From Caulobacter sp. 602-2 (GTDB taxonomy: Bacteria; Pseudomonadota; Alphaproteobacteria; Caulobacterales; Caulobacteraceae), in the NCBI RefSeq assembly GCF_011043625.1, contig NZ_JAAKGT010000020.1, positions 1 through 47,248 on the forward strand: a DNA stretch of 47,248 bases, written 5' to 3'. Below the pieces are notes generated by a model, which did no database searches, had not been told where the DNA came from, and saw only the letters and a list, made by a program, of their open reading frames with translations. Position numbers and translations under genes: made by a program. Below, piece by piece: positions 15,071 to 24,840 of this stretch. How positions within the stretch are numbered: position 1 is the first letter of the stretch; each line of letters starts with the position of its first letter.

Positions 15071-15447
15071 TGGCGGGTACGGCCGCACCATCGAGCGCTA
15101 CCCTCACGCCCATCAACGACACCAAGTTGGTCAAGGCGATCCTGACTGCCATCAGCGACCTGGATCAGTCCGATCTACGGCGTTTGGGCGGCTGGGCGCC
15201 GCTGGAGGAAATCTCGTCTGCGACCCTATTCGACGGGATCGAGGGATCGCCATCTGGTGTGTTCGCCGTCGGGGACAGCACGGGCTTCGAAGTTAGCGGC
15301 ACCGTGTATGTCACGCTGCAGTACGGTGGCGGCCGCGACGGGTCATGGGTCGGGGATTCCTATCCGGCCCTCGTACGCGGCAAGTTCCACGACAAGCGGA
15401 TCGAGATCGAGAGCGTCACGGTCGACAATAGTTCGTTCTACGAATGA
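15070..15447 (+). CDS. Small partner protein of the FRG-domain gene, unknown family
   Basis: A 125-residue soluble protein translated from an ATG that shares one base with the upstream stop (TAATG at 15068-15072), which indicates coupling to the FRG-domain protein. The N-terminal half is helical (NDTKLVKAILTAISDLDQSDLRRLGGW), and the C-terminal half is beta-rich (EVSGTVYVTLQYGGGRDGSW, then RIEIESVTVDNSSFYE). No family is recognised. Its size, coupling and lower GC character match what is seen for antitoxin, immunity or accessory proteins, but nothing in the sequence proves that role. The 3' end lies next to the convergent histidine kinase gene, with no spacer. Confidence 0.75.
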   Translation: MAGTAAPSSATLTPINDTKLVKAILTAISDLDQSDLRRLGGWAPLEEISSATLFDGIEGSPSGVFAVGDSTGFEVSGTVYVTLQYGGGRDGSWVGDSYPALVRGKFHDKRIEIESVTVDNSSFYE

Positions 15448-15448
15448 C

Positions 15449-17068
<1,620 letters not shown>

Positions 17069-17127
17069 GTGTCTCGAAAGTTGCCCCGTGGCGCGCGTCC
17101 AGCCCTAGACGTGCGTATTTGCACATG

Positions 17128-17147
17128 AAAAAGCCCACGCGTGGGGC
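17128..17147 (-). terminator. Terminator-like hairpin with T-run, upstream of the kinase gene
   Basis: On the minus strand GCCCCACGCGTGGGC (17147 to 17133) is followed directly by TTTTT (17132 to 17128). No annotated minus-strand gene precedes it; it lies 60 bases upstream of the histidine kinase start. It could end a short leader or small RNA, or be fortuitous. Confidence 0.35.
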
Positions 17148-17245
17148 GCCTGGCAATCGGGCCAAGCGTCGCAGGAGGCCGGTCCGGACGATCGGACGCA
17201 GCGGATGCTTGACCCGCGCCCCGGCCCGCGCGACATCCCCGGCTC

Positions 17246-18529
17246 ATGGAAAAGCTGACCATCCTCCTCGTCGGGTCCGGCGGGCGCGAGCACGCCCTGG
17301 CCTGGAAGATCGCTCAATCGCCGCTGTGCGGCCGCCTCGTCGCCGCCCCGGGCAATCCGGGCATCGCGGCCGTGGCCGAACTGGCCGCCGTCAAGGCGAC
17401 CGACGCCGACGGCCTGGTGGCCCTGGCCCGGGAGATCGGCGCGGACCTGGTGGTGGTCGGCCCGGAGTCGGCGCTCGAAGTCGGCCTGGCCGACAAGCTG
17501 GCGGAGATCGGCGTCCCCTGCTTCGGCGGCAGCCAGCGCGCGGCCCAACTGGAGACCTCCAAGGCCTTCACCAAGGACTTCTGCAAGCGCCACGACCTGC
17601 CGACCGCCGCCTACGGCGTGTTCGAGGACGCCGCTTCGGCGGGCGAGTTCCTCGACACCCTGGAGGCGCCGTTCGTGATCAAGGCCGACGGCCTGGCGGC
17701 CGGCAAGGGCGTGGTCATCGCTCCCGATCGCGCGGCGGCCGACGCGGCGGTGGTCGACATGCTGGGCGGCCGCTTCGGCTCGGCCGGCGCCCGGGTGGTC
17801 ATCGAGGAGTTCATGCACGGCGAGGAGGCCTCGCTGTTCGCGGTGTGCGACGGCAAGTCCGCCGTGCTGTTCGGCGCGGCCCAGGACCACAAGCGCGCCT
17901 ATGACGGCGACGAGGGCCCCAACACCGGCGGCATGGGCACCTATTCGCCGCCGCCCGTCCTGACCGAGGCCCTGGTCGAGCAGGCCTGGCGCGAACTGAT
18001 CGTGCCCACCGTCGAGGGCATGGCCGCCGAGGGCAATCCGTATGTCGGCGTGCTCTATGCCGGCCTGATGCTCACCCCGACCGGACCCAAGCTGGTCGAG
18101 TACAACGCCCGCTTCGGCGACCCGGAATGCCAGGTGCTGATGCTGCGCCTGGAAAGCGACATCGTCCCCACCCTGCTGGCCGCGGCCAAGGGCGAACTGG
18201 CGAGCGCCGAGCCGCCCAAGTGGCGCGACGAGGCGGCGATCTGCGTGGTGCTGGCGGCCGAGGGCTATCCCGACGCCCCCAAGACCGGCGGCCTGATCCA
18301 GGGCGCCGAGGCCGACTACGGCCATGAGGCCGAGATCTTCCACGCCGGCACGACCCGCGACGCCGAGGGCCGCCTGGTCGCCTCGGGCGGCCGGGTGCTG
18401 AACGTCTGCGCCCTGGGCGCGACCCTGCACGAAGCCCGCGACGTGGCCTACGCCGCGCTGGGCACCGTGTCGCTGGAAGGCGGCTTCTATCGCAGCGACA
18501 TCGGCTGGCGGGCGCTCAGCCAGCATTGA
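17246..18529 (+). CDS. purD: Phosphoribosylamine-glycine ligase PurD
   Basis: A 427-residue ATP-grasp enzyme, standard PurD length, which joins glycine to phosphoribosylamine with ATP to give GAR, the second step of purine synthesis. Conserved elements include the N-terminal ILLVGSGGREHALAWKIA and PGNPGIA. The ATP-grasp loop region reads KADGLAAGKGVVIA, followed by the PurD-specific FGAAQDHKRAYDGDEGPNTGGMG. The metal-binding segment is VEYNARFGDPECQ, and the C-terminal domain has GGRVLNVCALG. It is separated from purH by about 5 kb and is divergent from the histidine kinase. The repeat locus R2-1 follows immediately. Confidence 0.97.
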   Translation: MEKLTILLVGSGGREHALAWKIAQSPLCGRLVAAPGNPGIAAVAELAAVKATDADGLVALAREIGADLVVVGPESALEVGLADKLAEIGVPCFGGSQRAAQLETSKAFTKDFCKRHDLPTAAYGVFEDAASAGEFLDTLEAPFVIKADGLAAGKGVVIAPDRAAADAAVVDMLGGRFGSAGARVVIEEFMHGEEASLFAVCDGKSAVLFGAAQDHKRAYDGDEGPNTGGMGTYSPPPVLTEALVEQAWRELIVPTVEGMAAEGNPYVGVLYAGLMLTPTGPKLVEYNARFGDPECQVLMLRLESDIVPTLLAAAKGELASAEPPKWRDEAAICVVLAAEGYPDAPKTGGLIQGAEADYGHEAEIFHAGTTRDAEGRLVASGGRVLNVCALGATLHEARDVAYAALGTVSLEGGFYRSDIGWRALSQH

Positions 18530-18541
18530 TCTGAAACGCTC

Positions 18542-18645
18542 TGCGTCCTTCGAGGCCCGCTCTGCGGGCGCCTCAGGATGAGGTGCTCATTGCACTGAAT
18601 TCCTCATCCTGAGGTGCGAGCCATCGGCGAGCCTCGAAGGACGCA
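18542..18645. repeat. Intergenic repeat locus R2-1: inverted pair
   Basis: Two arms in opposite orientation, 18542-18584 and 18600-18645. The first runs from TGCGTCCTTCGAGGC through a CCGC/GCGG mini-hairpin to CGCCTCAGGATGAGG. The second is its imperfect reverse complement (CCTCATCCTGAGGTGCGAG ... GCCTCGAAGGACGCA). The loop between them is not conserved with the second copy at 44156-44259, but the arms are almost identical. It lies between purD and the kinase-like gene. Confidence 0.85.
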
Positions 18646-18711
18646 ACACGCTTGCCACCGCCTCAACACCCTCTAAACTCCCATTCAAACAAACGTTGGG
18701 AGTGAAGCGCC

Positions 18712-19785
18712 GTGGCCGAGCCGTCCGCTCAGGAGCTGAATTCGGGCACCAAGCCGGTCGATCCGCGCCATGCGATCGACGAGGCCGCCCTGGCCGCGTG
18801 GCTGGAGGCAAACGTCGAGGGCTATGCCGGCCCGCTGGAGGTGCGCCAGTTCAAGGGCGGGCAGAGCAACCCTACCTACCAGCTGGTGACGCCGGCCAAG
18901 CGCTACGTCCTGCGCCGCAAGCCGCCCGGCAAGCTGCTGCCCAGCGCCCACGCCGTCGACCGCGAATTCAAGGTGATCTCGGGCCTGCACCGAGCGAAGT
19001 TCCCCGTCGCCCGCCCCTACGCCCTGTGCATGGACGAGGGCATGATCGGCACGATCTTCTACGTGATGGACAACGTCGAGGGCCGCATCCTGTGGGACGG
19101 CACCCTGCCGGACTACGCCCCCGCCGAGCGACGAGCGATCTACGAGGCCCAGATCGACACCCTGGCGGCGCTGCACACCGTCGACTACGCGGCCGTGGGT
19201 CTTTCCGACTACGGCAAGCCCGGCAACTACTTCACGCGGCAGATCGACCGCTGGACCAAGCAGTACCGCGCCAGCGAGACGACGAAGATCGACGAGATGG
19301 ACCGGCTGATCGACTGGCTGCCGGCCAGCGCGCCGGCCGATGACCAGACCTCGATCGTCCACGGCGACTACCGCCTCGACAACATGATCCTGCACCCTGC
19401 CGAGCCGCGCGTGGTCGCGGTGCTGGACTGGGAACTGTCGACCCTGGGCAATCCGCTGGCCGACTTCACCTACTTCCTGATGAACTGGGTGATGCCGTCC
19501 GACCAGCGCGGGGGCCTGGCCGAGATCTCCGACCTGACCGCCTATGGGATCCCGACCATCGAGGAGGCCGTGGCCCGCTACTGCGCCGCGACGGGGCGCC
19601 AAGGCCTGCCGCAGCTGGACTGGTACTTCAGCTACAACCTCTTCCGCCTGGCCGGCATCTGCCAGGGCATCGTCGGCCGGGTGCGCGACGGCACCGCCGC
19701 CAGCGCCCATGCGCAACTGATGGAGGCCCGCGTGCCGGTGCTGGCCAAGGGGGCGTGGGCCTTCGCGCAGAAGGCGGGGGCGTAA
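18712..19785 (+). CDS. Aminoglycoside-phosphotransferase-like kinase family protein
   Basis: A 357-residue protein of the APH-type kinase superfamily. An N-terminal lobe has VRQFKGGQSNPTYQL (nucleotide loop) and YVLRRKPPGKLLPSAH. The catalytic loop is SIVHGDYRLDNMI (214-226; Asp219 and Asn224), and the metal-binding Asp239 is in VAVLDWELSTLG. The PPGKLLPSAHAVDREFKV segment is typical of the subgroup related to the N-terminal half of human ACAD10/11, which phosphorylates 4-hydroxy fatty acyl-CoA for catabolism. I infer a similar acyl-CoA-linked role; no acyl-CoA dehydrogenase gene is adjacent. It starts with GTG at 18712 behind GGGAG (18698-18702). Repeat locus B follows. Confidence 0.88.
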   Translation: MAEPSAQELNSGTKPVDPRHAIDEAALAAWLEANVEGYAGPLEVRQFKGGQSNPTYQLVTPAKRYVLRRKPPGKLLPSAHAVDREFKVISGLHRAKFPVARPYALCMDEGMIGTIFYVMDNVEGRILWDGTLPDYAPAERRAIYEAQIDTLAALHTVDYAAVGLSDYGKPGNYFTRQIDRWTKQYRASETTKIDEMDRLIDWLPASAPADDQTSIVHGDYRLDNMILHPAEPRVVAVLDWELSTLGNPLADFTYFLMNWVMPSDQRGGLAEISDLTAYGIPTIEEAVARYCAATGRQGLPQLDWYFSYNLFRLAGICQGIVGRVRDGTAASAHAQLMEARVPVLAKGAWAFAQKAGA

Positions 19786-19790
19786 CCCAA

Positions 19791-19908
19791 GATGCTCCCC
19801 CTGAAGGGGGAGCTGTCGCGAAGCGACTGAGGGGGAAGTTCCAGCGGCATGTCAGCAGACACTTCCCCCTCCGGCCCTCCGGGCCACCTCCCCCTTCAGG
19901 GGGAGGAT
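19791..19908. repeat. Intergenic repeat locus A2: inverted pair of palindromic modules
   Basis: The first module at 19791-19838 has CTCCCCCT/AGGGGGAG, then TGTCGC/GCGACT, then GAGGGGGAAG. The second at 19862-19908 runs the other way (CTTCCCCCTCC, GGCCCT/GGGCC, CCTCCCCC/GGGGGAGG). The module order and orientation match the other family A loci. It sits between two same-strand genes. Confidence 0.85.
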
Positions 19909-19997
19909 AAAATGGCGTGACGCCTCGCTCTGGCCCCGCCATCCTGCCGCAAACGCCCCTGGGGAGGGGCGAAGATCGTTCAGAGGGGCTCTACTCC

Positions 19998-21296
19998 ATG
20001 CGTATCCGTTTCCTGGCCGCCGCCGCGCTCGGCGTCGCGGCCGCCGCCCTGTCGTTCGCCGCGGCTCAGGCGGCCGGCCCGCTGACCTTCGTGCAGGCCG
20101 GCAAGCTGCTGGCCGACCCGGCCAGCGGCAAGGTCGAGACCGCCAAGACGGTGGTGCTGCAGGACGGCAAGGTGGTGCGCATCGCCGACGGCTACGTGTC
20201 CGAGCCCGGCGGCGTGGTGGTCGACCTCAAGGACCGCTTCGTGCTGCCCGGCTTCATCGACAGCCACGTGCACCTGACCGGCCAGCAGGGCCCGACCTCG
20301 CGCCTCGACGAGGTGACCCAGTCTTCGGCCGACCAGGCGATGGTCGGGGCCGGCTACGCCCGCAAGACCCTGATGGCCGGCTTCACCACCGTCGCCGACC
20401 TGGGGGCCGACAACGCCGCCATCTTCGCCCTGCGCGCGGGCATCAAGCGCGGCGACGTCGTGGGCCCGCGGATCATCGCCGCCGGTTCGGCCGTGTCGAT
20501 CCACGGCGGCCACGGCGACGTCAACGGCTACAGCGAGGAGGTCATGCACGTGCTGCGGCCCGAATCGGTGTGCTCGGGCGCCGACGACTGCCGCCGCGCG
20601 GTGCGCGAGCAGGTCTGGCGCGGCGCCGACATCATCAAGATCACGGCCACGGGCGGCGTGCTGTCCAACACCGCCGCCGGCCTGTCGCAGCAATTTTCCG
20701 ACGGTGAACTGTCCGCCATCGTCGAGAGCGCCCACCGCATGGGCCGCCGCGTCACCGCTCACGCGCATGGAGTGGACGGCATCAACGCCTTCCTCAAGGC
20801 CGGCGGCGACTCCATCGAGCACGGCACCTATCTCGACAACGAGAGCATCGCCCTCTTCAAGAAGAACGGCGCCTATCTGGTGCCGACCCTGATGGCCGGC
20901 GACTACGTGGCCCGCATCGCCGCCAGCCCGGGCAACTTCTTCACGCCGGCCCAGACCGCCAAGGCCCTGGAAGCCGGCCCCAAGATGCTGGACATGGCCC
21001 GCCGGGCCAACGCCGGCGGCGTCAAGATCGCCTTCGGCACCGACAGCGGCGTCAGCGCCCACGGCGACAACGCCTACGAGTTCGTGCTGCTGAACCGCGC
21101 CGGCCTGTCGCCGCTGGACGCCATCCGCGCCGCGACGGTGAACGCCGCCGACCACCTGGGCGTCTCGGCCGAGGTCGGCTCGCTGGCGCCGGGCAAGGCC
21201 GCCGACCTGGTGGCCGTGTCGGGCGACCCGCTGGCCGACGTGTCGGTGCTCCAGAAGGTGGAGACGGTGATCAAGGGCGGGGTCGTGGTGAAGTAA
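19998..21296 (+). CDS. Exported metal-dependent amidohydrolase (Xaa-Pro dipeptidase/carboxypeptidase-like)
   Basis: A 432-residue protein with a signal peptide (about 1-26, ending AQA) and an amidohydrolase TIM barrel. Metal ligands are in place: HVH in GFIDSHVHLTG (90, 92), the carbamylated Lys214 in DIIKITATGG, His255 or 257 in TAHAHG, His275 in SIEHGT, and Asp349 in FGTDSG. The C-terminal strand SLAPGKAADLVAVSGDPLADV is typical. It resembles the periplasmic or cytoplasmic group that cleaves the C-terminal residue from N-acyl or dipeptide substrates, which has characterised Caulobacter members; its specificity is not readable here. The start at ATG 19998 is chosen because the signal peptide follows it; an open frame continues upstream into repeat DNA. 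Confidence 0.9.
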   Translation: MRIRFLAAAALGVAAAALSFAAAQAAGPLTFVQAGKLLADPASGKVETAKTVVLQDGKVVRIADGYVSEPGGVVVDLKDRFVLPGFIDSHVHLTGQQGPTSRLDEVTQSSADQAMVGAGYARKTLMAGFTTVADLGADNAAIFALRAGIKRGDVVGPRIIAAGSAVSIHGGHGDVNGYSEEVMHVLRPESVCSGADDCRRAVREQVWRGADIIKITATGGVLSNTAAGLSQQFSDGELSAIVESAHRMGRRVTAHAHGVDGINAFLKAGGDSIEHGTYLDNESIALFKKNGAYLVPTLMAGDYVARIAASPGNFFTPAQTAKALEAGPKMLDMARRANAGGVKIAFGTDSGVSAHGDNAYEFVLLNRAGLSPLDAIRAATVNAADHLGVSAEVGSLAPGKAADLVAVSGDPLADVSVLQKVETVIKGGVVVK

Positions 21297-21304
21297 GGGG
21301 GCAA

Positions 21305-21438
21305 AGATCCTCCCCCTGTGGGGGAGGTGGCCCAGAGGGCCGGAGGGGGGACGTTTTCAGCTGCCTCGGCGGTTGGAAGTCAGCAATGAACTTCCCCCTC
21401 CGTCGGCTTCGCCGCCACCTCCCCCTTCAGGGGGAGGG
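21305..21438. repeat. Intergenic repeat locus A3: inverted pair of palindromic modules
   Basis: Modules at 21305-21353 (CCTCCCCCTGTGGGGGAGG, then GGCCC/GGGCC, then GGAGGGGGG) and 21391-21438 (CTTCCCCCTCC, GTCGGCTTCGCCG, CCTCCCCCTTCAGGGGGAGG) are inverted relative to each other. The locus fills the gap between the convergent amidohydrolase and lpxK genes and ends two bases before the lpxK stop. Confidence 0.85.
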
Positions 21439-21440
21439 TG

Positions 21441-22445
21441 CTAGGCCAACCCCGCCAGCACCCGCGCCAGCGCTTCCTCGTCCTCGAACCGCGCCCGCAC
21501 GGGCCAGGCGGCGACGCGTTCGCGCCAGGCCGGGGGCAGGCGGATCCAGTCCTTCTCGGTGGTGATCAGGCTGGCGCCCAGGTCGCGGGCCCGTTCGGCG
21601 AGGCTCCGCAGGGTGTCCTCGCTGTAGGTTCCGTGGTCGGGGAAGGGGGCGAAGTCGACGAGGTCGCAGCCGGCGGCCTGCAGGGCCCGCTCGACCTTCC
21701 ACGGCTTGCCGACGCCGGCGAAGCCGACCTGCGGCCCGCCCGGCGGCGGGGCGGCCGGCTCCAGCCGGGCGATCAGCACCGGCTTGGAGGCCAGCAGGGC
21801 CAGCAATTGCGGATCGGCCTCCGGCAGGTCGGCCGGCAGCAGCACGATCACCGCGTCGGCTCTGGCCAGGCCCACGGCCAGGGGCTCGCGCATCGGGCCG
21901 GCGGGGAACACCCGCCCATCGCCGAACGGCCATTCGTCGTCGCGCGTCTCGCCGTCGACCACCACCAGCGACAGGGTCTTGGCCAGATCCGGGTTCTGGT
22001 GGCCGTCGTCCATGACGACGACCTGGGCGCCGGCGGCCGCGGCGGCGGTCGCGCCGGCCACGCGGTCGCGCGACACCCAGATCGGGAAGTCCTGGGCCAG
22101 CATCAGCGGCTCGTCGCCGACCTCGCCGGCCTTGTGGCGGCTGGGGTCCACCCGCAGCGGCCCCTTCAGCGAACCGCCGTAGCCGCGCGACAGGCCGTGG
22201 GCCGCCACGCCGCCGTTGTTCAGCACCAGCAGCAGTTCGCGCACGATCGGCGTCTTGCCCACGCCGCCGGCGGTGAGGTTGCCGACGCAGATCACCGGCG
22301 CGCCCGGATCGGCCGGGGTCGCCCTGGCGATGCGGCGAGCGGTGGCGGCGGCCCAGATCCACGACAGCGGGGTCAGCAGGGCGCGGGTCAGCGGCGCGGG
22401 GCCGCCTTCGCGGCGATACCACCAGCGGGGGGTGGAGAGCTTCAT
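21441..22445 (-). CDS. lpxK: Tetraacyldisaccharide 4'-kinase LpxK
   Basis: A 334-residue membrane-associated kinase that phosphorylates the 4'-position of the lipid A disaccharide precursor. The N-terminus TPRWWYRREGGPAPLTRALL is the family's membrane-contact segment. The P-loop is VGNLTAGGVGKTPIV, followed by GLSRGYGG and the DEPLMLAQ segment. VVVMDDGHQNPDLAK carries the conserved DDG(H/F)Q motif, and TTEKDWIRLP is near the C-terminus. The start ATG at 22445 overlaps the waaA stop (ATGA), indicating translational coupling in the order CDF transporter, waaA, lpxK. The end abuts repeat locus A3. Confidence 0.95.
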   Translation of the reverse strand: MKLSTPRWWYRREGGPAPLTRALLTPLSWIWAAATARRIARATPADPGAPVICVGNLTAGGVGKTPIVRELLLVLNNGGVAAHGLSRGYGGSLKGPLRVDPSRHKAGEVGDEPLMLAQDFPIWVSRDRVAGATAAAAAGAQVVVMDDGHQNPDLAKTLSLVVVDGETRDDEWPFGDGRVFPAGPMREPLAVGLARADAVIVLLPADLPEADPQLLALLASKPVLIARLEPAAPPPGGPQVGFAGVGKPWKVERALQAAGCDLVDFAPFPDHGTYSEDTLRSLAERARDLGASLITTEKDWIRLPPAWRERVAAWPVRARFEDEEALARVLAGLA

Positions 22446-23722
22446 GCGGACACCTCCGGCGCAGGGTTGGGCGGCACGAGTTCCAGGATGCGCGACAGGC
22501 CCTCGCGGGCGGTGGCGTCGCGGGCGTCGACGAAGGCCTTGGCCCGGGCGGCCTGGGCCTTCAGCCGCTCGGGCGTCTCCAGCATCGCCGACAGCCGCTG
22601 GCCCAGCACCGCGCCGTCGGCATAGGCCACGCCCTCGACGGCGGCGAGATCGCCATAGGCGGTCAGCCAGTTCTCGACGTGCGGTCCCGAGACCATCGGG
22701 CAGTCCAGCCGCGCCGGCTCCAGCGGATTGTGGCCGCCGATCCCGGGGACGAGGCTGCCGCAGACGACGGCCAGGTCGGCCAGACGGTACCACAGGCCCA
22801 TCTCGCCCAGGGTGTCGGCGACGATCACCTCGGCCACGGCGCCTGGCGACTGGCTGCGGCGCACCGCGTCGAGGCCGCGCGCCTTGGCCATCTCCAGGAT
22901 CGCCTCGCCGCGCGCCGGGTGGCGCGGAACGATCACCAGGCGCGGCGCCAGGTGGAAGCCGGCCACCGCGTCGAGCACGATCTCGTCTTCGCCGGGATGC
23001 GTGCTGGCGGCCAGCAGCAGCGGCCGGTCGGTGAGCTGGAAGCGCAGGCGGGCGTACTCGGCCTCGTCGACGGGCAGGGCGGGCGAGCCGAACTTCAGGT
23101 CGGCTTCCCCCGCGACGGTTCCGCCGAGGCTGGCGAAGCGGTCGGCCGCGCGGCCGTCCTGGGCCAGGATCAGATCAAAGCCCGCGAACAGCCAGGCCGC
23201 CGCCAGGGGCCGGGCCTGCCAGCTGCGATAGCTCTTGTCCGACAGCTTGGCCGAGACCAGGGCCAGTCTGGCCCCGCGCTCCTTGGCCCCCAGCAGCAGG
23301 TTGGGCCACAGCTCGCTCTCGACGAAGACGGCCAGGTCGGGCCGCCAGTGGTCGAGGAAGCGGGCCGCGCCGCTGGGCGTGTCGACCGGCAGGTACTGGT
23401 GGATCGCGCCCGGCGGCAGGCGCCTGGCCAGGAGCTCGGCGGAGGTGACGGTGCCCGAGGTGACCAGCACGGACGCGTCGGGGCGCTCGGCGCGCAGGCG
23501 CTCGACCAGAGGCAGGATCGACAGGCTCTCGCCGACGCTGGCCCCGTGCAGCCAAATGAGCACGCCGGGCGGGCGCGGGATCGCGGGCCGGCCCAGGCGC
23601 TCGTTCAGGCGGGCGGGGTCCTCCTTGCCCTTGCCGGCGCGGCCGCGCAGCAGGGCGGGCGCGATCGGCGTCAGGGCGGTGGTCGCGGCCCGATAGAGCG
23701 CCAGGGTGAAGGGCAGGCTCAC
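22442..23722 (-). CDS. waaA: 3-deoxy-D-manno-octulosonic acid (Kdo) transferase WaaA
   Basis: A 426-residue inner-membrane-anchored GT-B glycosyltransferase that adds Kdo from CMP-Kdo to lipid IVA. Features are an N-terminal hydrophobic anchor, WLHGASVGE (catalytic Glu region), LVTSGTVTSAELLARRLP, HQYLPVDTPSGAARFLDHWRPD, and FVESELWPNLL. The donor-site part has STHPGEDEIVLDA, VPRHPARGE and GGHNPLEPARLDCPMVSGPH. The start is GTG at 23722, overlapping the CDF stop by four bases (GTGA), because VSLPFTLALYRA begins the family homology. The longer frame upstream is the antisense-like shadow of the CDF gene. The stop overlaps the lpxK start. How many Kdo residues it adds is not predictable from sequence. 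Confidence 0.94.
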   Translation of the reverse strand: MSLPFTLALYRAATTALTPIAPALLRGRAGKGKEDPARLNERLGRPAIPRPPGVLIWLHGASVGESLSILPLVERLRAERPDASVLVTSGTVTSAELLARRLPPGAIHQYLPVDTPSGAARFLDHWRPDLAVFVESELWPNLLLGAKERGARLALVSAKLSDKSYRSWQARPLAAAWLFAGFDLILAQDGRAADRFASLGGTVAGEADLKFGSPALPVDEAEYARLRFQLTDRPLLLAASTHPGEDEIVLDAVAGFHLAPRLVIVPRHPARGEAILEMAKARGLDAVRRSQSPGAVAEVIVADTLGEMGLWYRLADLAVVCGSLVPGIGGHNPLEPARLDCPMVSGPHVENWLTAYGDLAAVEGVAYADGAVLGQRLSAMLETPERLKAQAARAKAFVDARDATAREGLSRILELVPPNPAPEVSA

Positions 23723-24753
23723 ACGCTGCCTTCGGCGGCCAGGGCGCAGGGGTGGGCGTGGCCGCCGCGTTCGATCTGGATGGTCGAGTGGCCGATGTTG
23801 AAGCGCTTGGCCAACTGGCCGCAGACGTCGTGCAGGAACTGGTCCTGGTCGGCTTCGTCGGGACGCACGAGATGGGCGGTCATCGCCGTCTCGGTGGTGC
23901 TCATGGCCCAGATGTGCAGGTCGTGCACCTCGGCCACGCCCGGCTGGGCGGCCAGCCAGTCGGCGACGGCCTTGGGATCGATGCCGCGCGGCGCGGCGTC
24001 CAGCGCCAGGTCCAGGGAGTCGCGCAGCAGGCCCCAGGTGCCCAGCACGATGACGACGACGATGGCCAGGCTGACCACCGGGTCGAGCCACAGCCAGCCG
24101 GTGAACCACATCAGCAGGGCGGCGATGACCACGCCGGCCGAGACGGCGGCGTCGGCGGCCATGTGCAGGAACGCGCCCCGCACGTTGAGGTCGTCCTTGC
24201 TGCCCTTCATGAACATCAGGGCCGTGGCGGTGTTGATGGCGATGCCGATAGCCGCGACGATCATAACCGGTCCGGTCTGCACGGGCTGCGGGTCGGCGAA
24301 GCGGCGGACGGCCTCCCAGGCGATGGCGCCGACGGCCACCAGCAGCAGGGCGGCGTTGGTCAGCGAGGCCAGGATGGTGCCCTTGCGCAGGCCGTAGGTG
24401 CGCCGTCCGGTGGGCGCGCGCTTGGCCAGCACCGCGGCGCCCCAGGCCAGCAGCAGGCCCAGCACGTCGGAAAGATTGTGGCCGGCGTCGGCCAGCAGCG
24501 CCAGCGAACTGGTGAAGAAACCGGCGGCGGCCTCGGCGGCCACGAAGGCCAGGTTCAGCGCGGTGCCGATGGCGAAGGCGCGGCCGAAGTCGGCGGGGGC
24601 GTGGCTGTGGCCGTGGTGTCCATGGCCGTGATGATGGTGGCCGTGCCCATGCGAATGGCCGTGTCCATGGGCATGCCCATGATGATGATCATGACCGTGG
24701 TCATGATCATGGTGATCGTGGTCGTGATCGTGGCCCGGATGGTCGTGCGGCAT
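23719..24753 (-). CDS. His-rich CDF-family zinc/divalent cation exporter
   Basis: A 344-residue inner-membrane transporter. Residues 1-51 are dominated by His with Gly and Asp, a metal-binding cytoplasmic tail. Six transmembrane segments follow. Segment 2 contains LLADAGHNLSDVLGLLLAW and segment 5 contains HMAADAAVSAGVV, which give the HxxxD/HxxxD metal site of Zn-type CDF exporters (ZitB/CzcD group). The C-terminal cytoplasmic domain has VHDLHIWAMSTTETAMTAHL, a conserved dimerisation and metal-binding fold. It heads an overlapping block with waaA and lpxK, an unusual partner for lipid A genes. The start at 24753 is the only ATG before the His tract. Zinc is likeliest, but Co, Cd or Ni are possible. 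Confidence 0.94.
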   Translation of the reverse strand: MPHDHPGHDHDHDHHDHDHGHDHHHGHAHGHGHSHGHGHHHHGHGHHGHSHAPADFGRAFAIGTALNLAFVAAEAAAGFFTSSLALLADAGHNLSDVLGLLLAWGAAVLAKRAPTGRRTYGLRKGTILASLTNAALLLVAVGAIAWEAVRRFADPQPVQTGPVMIVAAIGIAINTATALMFMKGSKDDLNVRGAFLHMAADAAVSAGVVIAALLMWFTGWLWLDPVVSLAIVVVIVLGTWGLLRDSLDLALDAAPRGIDPKAVADWLAAQPGVAEVHDLHIWAMSTTETAMTAHLVRPDEADQDQFLHDVCGQLAKRFNIGHSTIQIERGGHAHPCALAAEGSV

Positions 24754-24840
24754 GGGGTCTACATCCCATCAAGGACGGCGAGGATCAATCTTCTAAACCC
24801 CGGCGTCCACGGCGGTGGCGCGGCCGCCCGCCAGGCGGCT

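Noticed and set aside
19917..19997. N-terminal extension of the amidohydrolase from ATG 19917
   Set aside because: It begins in repeat-derived DNA and would bury the signal peptide that starts at ATG 19998.
24600..24753. Run of His codons as a sequencing or repeat artefact
   Set aside because: The tract is in frame with a complete CDF exporter and is a normal feature of zinc exporters in this family.
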